From Gluconobacter cerinus (GTDB lineage: Bacteria > Pseudomonadota > Alphaproteobacteria > Acetobacterales > Acetobacteraceae), in assembly GCF_002723935.1 (NCBI RefSeq), contig NZ_BEWM01000001.1, forward strand, positions 310,001-374,000: a DNA stretch of 64,000 nucleotides, in the 5' to 3' direction. Each line of letters starts with the position of its first letter. The stretch's first letter is position 1. Shown here piece by piece: positions 27,896 through 37,907 of the stretch. The notes beneath the pieces are model-generated. The model saw only the letters and a list, made by a program, of their open reading frames with translations. It did no database searches and had not been told where the DNA came from. The translations under genes were made by a program, and so were the position numbers.

Positions 27896-29917
27896 ATGGG
27901 AGTGTGGTGGTCCGGCCCAGTCGCCACGTTCCTCAATACGGACCCGGATCGTATTGGAGAGCGCCTTGCCCATGAAGCCGGGTGCAGGCGCTTCTCCAGC
28001 GAGCCTCAACAACTCCGTGCCTGGGCCACCCAACTTGATCTTCTCCGCACCACGCTAACCGCTCTGCCGCAAACGGCAGGCTGGCAAATCCTGTTCGAAT
28101 TCCCCATTCCCCGCCTAGGCGGCCGGATCGACACTGTCCTCATTTCCCCGGACGCGACGTTCGTTCTTGAATTCAAGGTTGGTGCGTCTCAATTCGACGC
28201 TGCGGCTCTCGCCCAGACCGAAGGTTACGCGCTGGACCTTCAAGACTTTCACGCGGGCAGCCGACGTCACCCGATTATCCCCATTCTGATTGCAACAGAA
28301 GCCGCACAGCCTGCGCAAACATCGCCGCTCCTTTTAGGATCTGGCGTCACGCCAGTTCTGAAGTGCAATGCACCAAACCTGGCGGAGCTTTTGTCGGATC
28401 TTGCGCGCCGGACACTGCATTCAGTAACGCGCATGCGACCAGATGAGTGGGAACAGGCACCCTACAATCCCGTCCCGAGCATCGTCGAAGCGGCTCGCCT
28501 CATTTATTCCACGCACAGCGTCGCAGATATTCACACAGCGAGAGCAGACGCGACCAATCTGACCCTGACGTCTGAGCGTATTACGGAACTCCTTGAAGCC
28601 GCCCGGAGACAACACCGGAAAACAATCATTTTTGTCTCGGGCATTCCTGGCGCCGGGAAAACGCTTTGCGGCCTGAAAGCTGCGTTCGGCACTGCGGAGC
28701 CCGACAACTCCGCGACATTCCTCACCGGAAACCCAACGCTCGTCCACGTTCTGCGTGAAGCCCTGACCCGTGACGCCGTGGCACAAGGTCAGAAACGCGC
28801 AGCTGTAGAACAGCGCATGGAATCCACCATTCAGTCCCTGACCAAATTTCGGGATTACTATGTTGGGCGCACCGCAGAGTGCCCGCCAGAACGGATCATG
28901 GTCATCGACGAAGCCCAGCGTTCCTGGAATGCCAATCAGGCCATTCGCAAAAGCGCACAGCGACCTGTTCGCCTGATGCAGTCTGAACCCGCGCATCTCC
29001 TCGACATCATGCACCGGCATGACGGATTTGCCGCCATCATCTGCCTTATCGGACAAGGGCAGGAAATTCATGACGGTGAAGGCGGAATGGCCTGCTGGGG
29101 AGACGCTTTGGCGAGCCGGCCTGAATGGCAGATCCACGCATCACCGGATGTCGTCAGCTCCACTTCTAGCCTCACCACCCTGCCTCCGTCCTTGCCAGTT
29201 CAGAAAGAGCCCTCTCTGCACCTCACAGTGCCGGTTCGCTCCCTTCGGGACACTGCAACACCCAAATGGGTCAATGCCGTACTGGAGGGAAATGTCTCTC
29301 TCGCGCGCAATATTGCTGAGAACGCCAGTCTTCCATTCCGCCTGACGCGAAGTCTTCCGGAGCTACGCAAAGCCCTGCGAGAACGAGCCCGCCTGACCTA
29401 TCGCTGCGGTCTGATTGCCAGTTCTCAAGCCAAACGATTGCGTGCGGAGGGCCTCGGTGCAGAATTAGCCCACATGGACTCCAATGCGGTCGCTCAATGG
29501 TTTTTGAACCGTTGGGTTCCTGACAAGGACGTCCGGGCCTCTGATGCACTTGAAACTGTCGCTACTCAATTTGCCATTCAGGGACTGGAACTGGATTTTG
29601 TCGGCCTTTGCTGGGATGGAGATCTCATCCGTACTGGGTATCCACAACGTTGGCAGCCCCGGCGCTTTAGCGGGACCGCATGGCAGACCGTTAAATCCTC
29701 GGAAAAAGCCCTCTGGTCCCTCAATACCTATCGCGTGCTGCTGACCCGCGCGCGGTATGAGACCATCATTTGGGTGCCGGAAGGTAATCCTAATGATCCG
29801 ACACGTTGCCCAGAGACACTGAATGGCATTGCTGACTTCCTTCTGGCGTGTGGCATTGAACCCTTAAAAGGTGCGGAAACTCTTCAAACAGTCGACACAT
29901 GCCTTCTGGATGTATGA
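27896..29917 (+). CDS. PD-(D/E)XK nuclease-like / DUF2075 P-loop ATPase
   Basis: A 673-residue protein with two parts. Residues ~65-130 contain GGRIDTVLISPDATFVLEFK: an Asp, then EFK 13 residues later, then a helix with QTEGYALDL. This is the PD-(D/E)XK nuclease pattern. Residues ~240-660 are a DUF2075/superfamily 1 helicase-like ATPase with Walker A GIPGAGKT (~residue 248), Walker B MVIDEAQR (~336), and a late LLTRARYETIIWVP that matches the UvrD-type motif VI region. DUF2075 proteins are found in phage-defence settings, so a restriction-like role is plausible but unproven. It starts 5 bp after glyS with GAGGG about 9 bases upstream, so it is likely read from the glyQS transcript. Confidence 0.83.
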   Translation: MGVWWSGPVATFLNTDPDRIGERLAHEAGCRRFSSEPQQLRAWATQLDLLRTTLTALPQTAGWQILFEFPIPRLGGRIDTVLISPDATFVLEFKVGASQFDAAALAQTEGYALDLQDFHAGSRRHPIIPILIATEAAQPAQTSPLLLGSGVTPVLKCNAPNLAELLSDLARRTLHSVTRMRPDEWEQAPYNPVPSIVEAARLIYSTHSVADIHTARADATNLTLTSERITELLEAARRQHRKTIIFVSGIPGAGKTLCGLKAAFGTAEPDNSATFLTGNPTLVHVLREALTRDAVAQGQKRAAVEQRMESTIQSLTKFRDYYVGRTAECPPERIMVIDEAQRSWNANQAIRKSAQRPVRLMQSEPAHLLDIMHRHDGFAAIICLIGQGQEIHDGEGGMACWGDALASRPEWQIHASPDVVSSTSSLTTLPPSLPVQKEPSLHLTVPVRSLRDTATPKWVNAVLEGNVSLARNIAENASLPFRLTRSLPELRKALRERARLTYRCGLIASSQAKRLRAEGLGAELAHMDSNAVAQWFLNRWVPDKDVRASDALETVATQFAIQGLELDFVGLCWDGDLIRTGYPQRWQPRRFSGTAWQTVKSSEKALWSLNTYRVLLTRARYETIIWVPEGNPNDPTRCPETLNGIADFLLACGIEPLKGAETLQTVDTCLLDV

Positions 29918-30026
29918 GGAAATAATTACGCAACCCGCGTCGCCCAAACGTGACTGCCTTTAGCGCACAAGATCGGCCATATCTGAGTACCGTCATTCAC
30001 GTTGCTCAGATGAAAGAGGCACAGCC

Positions 30027-31067
30027 ATGCCCGGCCTTTCCGCCCCTCAGACGACCGAAGCTCTGGTTATTCATGAAAAGGGTGATCTGCGTTTAGAGAC
30101 AGTAGCCGTCCCACCGCTTAAGGCGGGTCAGGTGCTAATACGTCCAGCCTGGGGTGGGATCTGCGGGTCAGACATGCATTATTTCCTGCATGGCGGGGCC
30201 GGAGCATCCGTTCTGCGAGAGCCGATGATTCTTGGCCACGAGGTTTCCGGAATTGTGGAAGCTGTCAGCCCGGACGAGACACGTTTCAGGATCGGGGACG
30301 CTGTTGCTATCCACCCGGCTCGCCCATGTGGACACTGCCCCGAATGCGAACGAGGGGCGAAGCACCTGTGCCGAAACATGCGCTTTTTTGGCAGTGCCGC
30401 GTTTCTTCCTCATACGAATGGCGGTTTCCGGCGCGAGATGGTCGTCGAAACATCCCAGCTTTATCCCCTGCCGTCAGGGCTGGACGTGAAACGTGCCAGC
30501 CTTGCCGAGCCTTTCTCGGTCGCGCTCCATGCCATCTCTCGCGCTGGCGATGTTAAGGACAAACGCATCCTGGTTCAGGGAGCAGGCCCGATTGGCGCCC
30601 TGATTATTGCCGGGCTTAAAGTGGCGGGGGCCGCGGAGATCGTAGCAACCGATTTGCAAGACTTTGCACTGGATATCGCCGTCAAACTGGGGGCAACAGC
30701 CACAGTGAACACTGGCCGCGACAGTCACGATCGGGAATACGAAATCGTCTTTGAGGCCACGGGAGTCATACCTGCCCTCCCGACTGCAATCGCCCGTACA
30801 CAGAAAGGCGGCATTCTCGTACAGGTCGGGATTTTCCCACCGGGCGACGTGCCTGCTCCCTTAGGGCAGATTATCGCGCGCGAAATCGACTACCGAGGGA
30901 CATTCCGCTTCGATGAAGAGTTCGCAGAGGCGCTGAAAATCCTCGCTGACAATCCATGGATTGCGGACGGTCTCATCACCCACAGCTTTCCGCTCGCTCA
31001 GTACAAAGACGCTTTCGACGCCTCGCTGGACCGTAAAAGCTCTTCCAAGGTTCTCCTAGAATTGTAA
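30027..31067 (+). CDS. idnD: L-idonate 5-dehydrogenase
   Basis: A zinc-dependent medium-chain dehydrogenase of 346 residues that interconverts L-idonate and 5-keto-D-gluconate with NAD(P)H. The catalytic zinc ligands are in GGICGSDMHYF and MILGHEVSG; the four structural cysteines are in HPARPCGHCPECERGAKHLC; the Rossmann motif is VQGAGPIGALIIAG. The segment CGSDMHYFLHGGAGASVLRE resembles IdnD rather than sorbitol or threonine dehydrogenases. AGAGG lies 7 bases before the ATG. Ketogluconate metabolism is characteristic of acetic acid bacteria. It ends only 4 bp from the convergent rodA stop. Confidence 0.85.
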   Translation: MPGLSAPQTTEALVIHEKGDLRLETVAVPPLKAGQVLIRPAWGGICGSDMHYFLHGGAGASVLREPMILGHEVSGIVEAVSPDETRFRIGDAVAIHPARPCGHCPECERGAKHLCRNMRFFGSAAFLPHTNGGFRREMVVETSQLYPLPSGLDVKRASLAEPFSVALHAISRAGDVKDKRILVQGAGPIGALIIAGLKVAGAAEIVATDLQDFALDIAVKLGATATVNTGRDSHDREYEIVFEATGVIPALPTAIARTQKGGILVQVGIFPPGDVPAPLGQIIAREIDYRGTFRFDEEFAEALKILADNPWIADGLITHSFPLAQYKDAFDASLDRKSSSKVLLEL

Positions 31068-31071
31068 GGGA

Positions 31072-32244
31072 TCAGTCGTCTTCGTCTTCAAAACCTGGGT
31101 CCCGCTCATTGCGATGGACCCAGGCGGACATCAGAAGCCCAAAGCCGAACATCATCGTCAGCATGGCCGAACCGCCATAGGAAATCAGCGGGAGCGGCAC
31201 GCCACCGACCGGAATAGCACCCATCACCATCGACAGATTGACGGCACAATACAGGAAAAAATCCATTGCGATGCCGAGCCCGAGCAGTCGCCCGAATTGA
31301 TTACGGCTCCGCATGGCAATGAGCATTCCTCCTAATGTGAGAGTGGTCAGCAATCCAATGACTGCAATGCCCCCTGCAAAACCCCATTCTTCGCCGATCA
31401 TGGTGAAAATGAAGTCTGTCTGTTTTTCCGGAAGGAAGTTCAGCTGCCCCTGGCTGCCATGCAGATATCCTTCCCCCCACATTCCGCCTGAGCCAAGCGC
31501 AATCTTGGACTGGATGATGTTGTAGCCGGCCCCCAGAGGATCATGCTCCGGATGCAGGAAGGTATCGATCCGGGCCTTCTGATAGTCATGCAAATGGCCG
31601 TAAATGAATTTCCCAAGGAACGGAATTGGCGCCACGAGAAGAACGATTTGCCATAGTCGCATGCCTGCAGCGAAAAACAGCGTTGCACCAATAACGCCAA
31701 TAATCGTCGCAGTCCCAAGATTGGGCTCCTTGAGCACCAGAACGACGGGCAGAAGCGTCAAGATGGCAGGCATTATCAGACGCAGCGGGTTCCCCATCCG
31801 CTCGTTACCAATCCGGTGAAACCACGTAGCAAGCATCAGGATCAGGCCGATTTTGGCAAACTCTGAAGGCTGGAACTGCATTCCTGCCAAATTGATCCAG
31901 CGTTCGGCTCCCTTACCCACATGCCCCATTCGCAGCACGAGCCCAAGCAGCAGAATGGACAGCAAATAGACGGGAACGGCCATGATGCGCAGAATGCGTG
32001 GGCTGACCAGCGCCACTGCAATCATCATGACCAATCCAAAACCGAACCGAACCATTTGCGGCCCAGCGAAAGGTTTGGCTGATCCGCCACCGGCCGAATA
32101 CAGCGCCACATACCCAACACCCGCCAGCAAACAGACCAGCAGCACATACAGCCAGTTGACCTGAAGCAGCCGGGCCATAGGGCGGAAATCAGGCTCAGCA
32201 CGCAGGAGCCGCTTATCAGATTTCAGAAAGCCAAATGTATTCAT
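31072..32244 (-). CDS. rodA: Rod-shape determining peptidoglycan polymerase RodA
   Basis: A SEDS-family glycosyltransferase of 390 residues with about ten membrane spans that polymerises lipid II during side-wall growth, paired with PBP2. Family motifs: MQFQPSEFAKIGLILMLA, KEPNLGTATI, QSKIALGSGGMWGEGYLHGS with EKQTDFIF, and GVPLPLISYGGSAML near the C-terminus. The ATG at 32244, 11 bp after the mrdA stop and preceded by GAGGGG, was chosen over a GTG overlapping that stop. It is the last gene of the mreB-rodA block. Confidence 0.97.
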   Translation of the reverse strand: MNTFGFLKSDKRLLRAEPDFRPMARLLQVNWLYVLLVCLLAGVGYVALYSAGGGSAKPFAGPQMVRFGFGLVMMIAVALVSPRILRIMAVPVYLLSILLLGLVLRMGHVGKGAERWINLAGMQFQPSEFAKIGLILMLATWFHRIGNERMGNPLRLIMPAILTLLPVVLVLKEPNLGTATIIGVIGATLFFAAGMRLWQIVLLVAPIPFLGKFIYGHLHDYQKARIDTFLHPEHDPLGAGYNIIQSKIALGSGGMWGEGYLHGSQGQLNFLPEKQTDFIFTMIGEEWGFAGGIAVIGLLTTLTLGGMLIAMRSRNQFGRLLGLGIAMDFFLYCAVNLSMVMGAIPVGGVPLPLISYGGSAMLTMMFGFGLLMSAWVHRNERDPGFEDEDD

Positions 32245-32255
32245 GACACCGCCCC

Positions 32256-34181
32256 TCACCCTTGCTCCGGTTCTGCCTGCGCCACAGTCTGCCCGGGAGG
32301 CCTGGATTGATTGGATGGATCACGAAGCAAAGTGTCTGTCATGATCTGCTTGGCCAGTGGCGCAGCTTCATCCGCGCCTGCATTGCCGTGTTCCACCACA
32401 ACCGAGACTGCATATCGGGGATCATCATATGGGGCGAAACAAATGAACAGCGCATGAGGACGATATTCCCATGGCAAGCTCATGGAATTAAAATGTCCTG
32501 ACTCACGCAAAGCCCGGGACACGCGCCGCACCTGAGCTGACCCGGTTTTCCCCGCCATCTGGACATCGGGCAGATCCAAACGGGCTTTCGGGGCCGTACC
32601 ACGCTGCTCATTCACGACTGCAAACATACCGGCGCGAACAACATTCAAATGTTCCTGCGGGATATCCACTGCCGGAGCGGCGTCCAAAGAAGCCAGTCCG
32701 GAAATCTGGTCATTCGTTGCGCGGATCAGATGCGGTTGAACATTTCGACCTGAAGCAATCCGCGATACGTAGGTTGCAAGCGCCAAGGGCGTGACCTGCA
32801 CAAAACCCTGACCAATACCCGCATTCACCGTATCACCCCCATTCCAGTGAAAGCCGTGCTGCTGCCGCCATTCCGGCGTTGGGATGACACCTGCGCGGAC
32901 ATGCGGCAGTTCAATATCGAGTTTCACACCCAGCCCCATGGCGTTCCCGACGGCCTTGATCGGGTCCATGCCACAGCGGCGGGCTACTTCGTAAAAATAA
33001 ACGTCACAGGAAAATTTGAGGGCTTCACGCATGTTGATCATGCCGTGTCCCCACTTGTTCCAGCAGTGAAACCGCACGCCACCCATGTCGAAATAGCCGG
33101 GGCAATTGAAGCGGTCCTGCGGTGTCACAGCACCAGCTTTCAGGGCTCCCATCGCTACTGCGGGCTTGAAGGTGGACCCAGGCGGATACAGCCCGGAAAC
33201 AGCCTTGTCTACGAGTGGCGTCCGCGGGTCATTCGCCCACTCATTCCACTGCGCATGGCTGACACCGGAATCAAACAGGGAGGGATCGAAAGACGGGGTA
33301 CTGACCATCGCCAGCACTTCACCATTCCGGCAGTCCATGACCACGGAGCTGGCGACGCGATCGCCCAGCCGCTCTAAGACCTTTGACTGGAGGCCAACAT
33401 CCAGAGTCAGGCGAACATCCTCTCCCTGCTGGCCTTCCACACGGTCAATCTCGCCAATCACACGCCCCAGCGCGTTGACTTCCATTTCAACAGACCCCGG
33501 ATCTCCACGAAGAACCGATTCCTGCGTCTGCTCTATGCCAGCGCGCCCCACGCGCATTCCTGGCAGAGACAACGTCGTGTCCTTGGCCACATCGTCTTCA
33601 TTCGGCGGAGCGACATAACCGACAATATGCGCCGTCAGGTCCTGAAACGGATAAAGCCGGGTGGACCCGACATCGACGAGAACACCCGGCAATGAAGGCG
33701 CATTCAGCTCAATCCGCGCCATGTCATCCCATGACAGGAATTCATGGAGCGTAACCGGAACATATTTATGAACGTGCTTCAGATCGCGCTCAATGCGTGC
33801 CCGATCATGCTCATCAAGCGGCACAATCTGTGCAAACCGTTCGATGACAGAGGCGATATCTGTCGTTTCTTCCGGCATCAGGAGCGCGCGCCAGCTAACC
33901 TTGTTATCAGCAAGAGCCACACCAAAGCGGTCATGGACGGTTCCACGCGCGGGAGCCAGCAGACGCTTGCTTGTGCGGTTACGCTCTGCAAGCTGGCGGA
34001 GATGGTCGCCCTCAACTGTCTGAATATTATAAAGCCGTCGCCCCAAGGCCCCCAGAACACCCGCTTGGACCGCCATCACCACGAGAGCACGGCGCGTGAA
34101 GACGCCACGCCCTGAGCGAACAGGCGCATCCTGGCTTCGTGAGCGCAGCAGAGTCCGAAAAGGGCGTTTTCTGGAAAACAT
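32256..34181 (-). CDS. mrdA: Penicillin-binding protein 2
   Basis: A class B transpeptidase of 641 residues that cross-links side-wall peptidoglycan in the elongasome. One N-terminal membrane span (RALVVMAVQAGVLGALGRRL) is followed by the pedestal domain and the transpeptidase domain: SxxK in YPPGSTFKPAV (~residue 335), SxD in KFSCDVYFYE and KTG in MAGKTGSAQVR (~residue 543). The proline- and glutamine-rich C-terminus is short. It lies 65 bp after mreD and directly before rodA, the standard order. Confidence 0.96.
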   Translation of the reverse strand: MFSRKRPFRTLLRSRSQDAPVRSGRGVFTRRALVVMAVQAGVLGALGRRLYNIQTVEGDHLRQLAERNRTSKRLLAPARGTVHDRFGVALADNKVSWRALLMPEETTDIASVIERFAQIVPLDEHDRARIERDLKHVHKYVPVTLHEFLSWDDMARIELNAPSLPGVLVDVGSTRLYPFQDLTAHIVGYVAPPNEDDVAKDTTLSLPGMRVGRAGIEQTQESVLRGDPGSVEMEVNALGRVIGEIDRVEGQQGEDVRLTLDVGLQSKVLERLGDRVASSVVMDCRNGEVLAMVSTPSFDPSLFDSGVSHAQWNEWANDPRTPLVDKAVSGLYPPGSTFKPAVAMGALKAGAVTPQDRFNCPGYFDMGGVRFHCWNKWGHGMINMREALKFSCDVYFYEVARRCGMDPIKAVGNAMGLGVKLDIELPHVRAGVIPTPEWRQQHGFHWNGGDTVNAGIGQGFVQVTPLALATYVSRIASGRNVQPHLIRATNDQISGLASLDAAPAVDIPQEHLNVVRAGMFAVVNEQRGTAPKARLDLPDVQMAGKTGSAQVRRVSRALRESGHFNSMSLPWEYRPHALFICFAPYDDPRYAVSVVVEHGNAGADEAAPLAKQIMTDTLLRDPSNQSRPPGQTVAQAEPEQG

Positions 34182-34246
34182 CAGGTCAGGCGTTCAAGTC
34201 CGGAAAAGAAAGCGGCGATTTGCGCGGAGAGCGCGAAAATGCGCCG

Positions 34247-34813
34247 TCAGGCCTGATCGGGATTAGCAAACGTGCGGCGGCCCCAGACAAACAGCGCGGT
34301 AAGACTGGGATAGATACCGATTGTTAGCGCAGCCTGAAAGAGGCCTGGTGCGGGCGATAATAGCGCAAATGCATGCAGACAGACGAGAGCCCACTGAAAA
34401 AAGGATGCCAGCGCCGCCAGAAAGCTGAAAATCAGCCAGCAGGCTACGAATCCCAAGCGGGACAACCCATAGCGCCAGTGATGGGCCACTCCGTAAATCA
34501 CGAGCAGTGACAGAAGGATGGCACCCGGCGGACCAAAACTGAACAGTTCCAGAACGAGTCCGCACACAAAGACGGCCAAGGCCGGCATGGAACGTGGGCG
34601 ACTAAAGGCCCAGAACCAGACTGTACACATGGCGATGCCAAACTGAAGCTCTGCCTGCCCGGGGATTCCAAACGGTGCAGACAGCAGAACCGCAACCAGA
34701 ATGATAAACAGCGACGGCATGGCCGCACGAACAAACATGTCCAGCCGTCGGCGGAGCGTCTGTTTCGGCTCAACAGCAGAATGCAAATGGGGGGTGGAGT
34801 TTTCGGCAACCAT
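34247..34813 (-). CDS. mreD: Rod-shape determining protein MreD
   Basis: An inner-membrane protein of 188 residues with five or so hydrophobic segments (e.g. SLFIILVAVLLSAPFGIPG, and LAVFVCGLVLELFSFGPPGA, the latter close to the conserved MreD motif GLxxDxxxxxPLG). It links MreC/PBP2 to the elongasome. The ATG at 34813, 4 bp after the mreC stop and preceded by GGGAGGG, was chosen; the frame is open upstream inside mreC. MreD is poorly conserved, so the call relies partly on its position between mreC and mrdA. Confidence 0.88.
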   Translation of the reverse strand: MVAENSTPHLHSAVEPKQTLRRRLDMFVRAAMPSLFIILVAVLLSAPFGIPGQAELQFGIAMCTVWFWAFSRPRSMPALAVFVCGLVLELFSFGPPGAILLSLLVIYGVAHHWRYGLSRLGFVACWLIFSFLAALASFFQWALVCLHAFALLSPAPGLFQAALTIGIYPSLTALFVWGRRTFANPDQA

Positions 34814-34817
34814 CCGA

Positions 34818-35750
34818 TTATTGCCCTCCCTTCCCCAGAGGTTCAGACATTCCCGGTAATTTGGGGAACGACAATCCACCCGGCAACGCAGGTTCTGAAG
34901 GAGGGCGCCGGATCTTGACGCGCCCTGGCGCATCAGGGGCTTGGCCGCCGTCGTCACCGTAGTCAAAGACGCGCACGATATCCAGACGGCGCAGGTCAGC
35001 GTCCGGCATTACAACCGGCCGGTTGGGAGCGAGGTAATGAACCGTTCCAATCGGAAGGCCTGCAGGCATTGCGCTCTGCCCGCGCGTCTCCACACGTTCC
35101 CCTTCAATGGGATGGTGGTCCTGCGGGTAATAAATCAGTCGCGGCGTGTCTGTGTCATCCCCGGCCATAATGGCATCTCCATGAGATGCCGCCAGCGTGA
35201 CAGGAATTCGGCTGGCATCATCATTGATGAGAAGCACACGAACCGTGTGGGGTCCAACCTCTGTGACACGTCCTAACAATCCAGACGAATCCAACGCCAC
35301 ATCGCCCATATGAACCTGATGCCCGCTGCCAACATCCAACAGAACAGCACGTGAGTAAGGCCCACCATCATCACGCGTAACGCGGCCGGTCACATACTGG
35401 GGGATACTTTCCGGAATCCAGTGAAGGCTATTCTTCAGGCGGCCATTTTCGGCTGCCAGAGCCACAGCAACATCATACCAGTGGCGCAGAGCGCGGTTCT
35501 CATCTCGTAGACGGGAATTCTCCCGTGCAAGATCCGTCGCACCCCGTAGATCCACCAGCCAGTCCCGCAGTTTGGCCTGGGGTAGAACAAGAGCCTGATA
35601 AGCAGGCGCCAGAATATCGGTAGCCTGCAGACGTGCCCCATCCACCACCGGCCGCCGGACCAGCCCAAGCAGGACCAGTGCCACTGCGAAAAGGATCAGG
35701 ATCGGCAGAGTTGCTCGTGCGAACACCTGCCGAGTGTGGATGGAGAACAC
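34818..35750 (-). CDS. mreC: Rod-shape determining protein MreC
   Basis: A bitopic membrane protein of 310 residues: a short cytoplasmic N-terminus, one span (LPILILFAVALVLLGLV), a coiled coil (~residues 70-100) and a periplasmic beta-barrel domain with VTEVGPHTVRVLLINDDASR, which is conserved in MreC. The start is a GTG at 35750 with AGGA about 9 bases upstream. The C-terminal ~40 residues are Pro/Gly-rich. It follows mreB by 16 bp. Confidence 0.95.
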   Translation of the reverse strand: MFSIHTRQVFARATLPILILFAVALVLLGLVRRPVVDGARLQATDILAPAYQALVLPQAKLRDWLVDLRGATDLARENSRLRDENRALRHWYDVAVALAAENGRLKNSLHWIPESIPQYVTGRVTRDDGGPYSRAVLLDVGSGHQVHMGDVALDSSGLLGRVTEVGPHTVRVLLINDDASRIPVTLAASHGDAIMAGDDTDTPRLIYYPQDHHPIEGERVETRGQSAMPAGLPIGTVHYLAPNRPVVMPDADLRRLDIVRVFDYGDDGGQAPDAPGRVKIRRPPSEPALPGGLSFPKLPGMSEPLGKGGQ

Positions 35751-35766
35751 TGAACTGTGTCCTGAT

Positions 35767-37120
<1,354 letters not shown>

Positions 37121-37378
37121 ATGACCATCACCAAGACTCCTCGCCTGATCGCCGTCCTGACTCTTTGTGGCGCTGCCCTTGCTGGTTGCGGCAGCCCGTA
37201 CGACAGTGGCGCCCGCGCAGGCTCTGGCGCACTTGTAGGCGCAGGCGCCGGTGCAGCTATTGGTGCACTTGCTGGCGGTGGACGCGGCGCGGCTATCGGC
37301 GCACTTGCAGGTGGTGGTACAGGCGCTGCTGTTGGTGCGGCGACCACGCCAAGCCAGCGTTCACGGAACGGTTACTGA
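37121..37378 (+). CDS. Small glycine-zipper lipoprotein
   Basis: An 85-residue predicted lipoprotein: signal peptide MTITKTPRLIAVLTLCGAALAGC with lipobox LAGC, then a glycine-zipper segment of repeated GAAIGALAGGG units (~residues 40-75) able to insert in membranes. It resembles small SlyB/OsmB-like envelope lipoproteins. AGGA lies about 10 bases before the ATG. Forty-five base pairs downstream is a longer paralogue with the same zipper, so this is a local tandem duplication. No function is assigned. Confidence 0.82.
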   Translation: MTITKTPRLIAVLTLCGAALAGCGSPYDSGARAGSGALVGAGAGAAIGALAGGGRGAAIGALAGGGTGAAVGAATTPSQRSRNGY

Positions 37379-37423
37379 GCCTGACACCGGGCTTGGCGAC
37401 CATGAACTCTAAGGATTTGTGAC

Positions 37424-37888
37424 ATGAGGTCCGTTATCGACCGCTCTGCTGTTCGGGGCGTGGCCCTGATTGGAGCTTTTGCGACCGTTCTTTCCCTCGG
37501 CGGGTGCCAGGGAAATTATGATCCAGGATCCCGCGCGCTCGGCGGTGGTCTCTTGGGTGGTGGTGCAGGCGCAGCCATCGGCGCACTTGCTGGCGGTGGT
37601 CGCGGTGCAGCGATTGGTGCACTTGCCGGTGGCGCCCTCGGCGCGACGACCGGTGCTGTTACCGCCCCTAATCGCCCCAGCTACCAGCAGGGTGGGTACC
37701 AGAATGGTTACCCCCAGCAGGGCGGTTACCCTCAGGGGTATCAGCAGCAGAACGGTCAGTACCTGACCTATCCGCAGCAGCAACAGCAGTATCAGTGCCC
37801 ACCCAACACGAACTGCCAGAACCCGTACCCTCAGCAGCAGGGCTATAACAACGGCGGCTACCCTCAGCAGAGCAATTACGGCTACTGA
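37424..37888 (+). CDS. Glycine-zipper lipoprotein with Gln/Tyr-rich tail
   Basis: A 154-residue predicted lipoprotein. The signal peptide ends in the lipobox LGGC (~residue 28). The glycine zipper (GAAIGALAGGG twice) nearly matches the preceding gene. Residues ~85-154 are a low-complexity tail dominated by Gln, Tyr, Asn, Gly and Pro with repeated GGYPQQ/YPQQQ units and a single Cys pair (QCPPNTNCQN). The tail composition is prion-like. It is probably co-transcribed with the upstream paralogue and convergent with the TauE/SafE gene. Confidence 0.82.
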   Translation: MRSVIDRSAVRGVALIGAFATVLSLGGCQGNYDPGSRALGGGLLGGGAGAAIGALAGGGRGAAIGALAGGALGATTGAVTAPNRPSYQQGGYQNGYPQQGGYPQGYQQQNGQYLTYPQQQQQYQCPPNTNCQNPYPQQQGYNNGGYPQQSNYGY

Positions 37889-37907
37889 GTTTCACGGTTT
37901 CCGGGTG

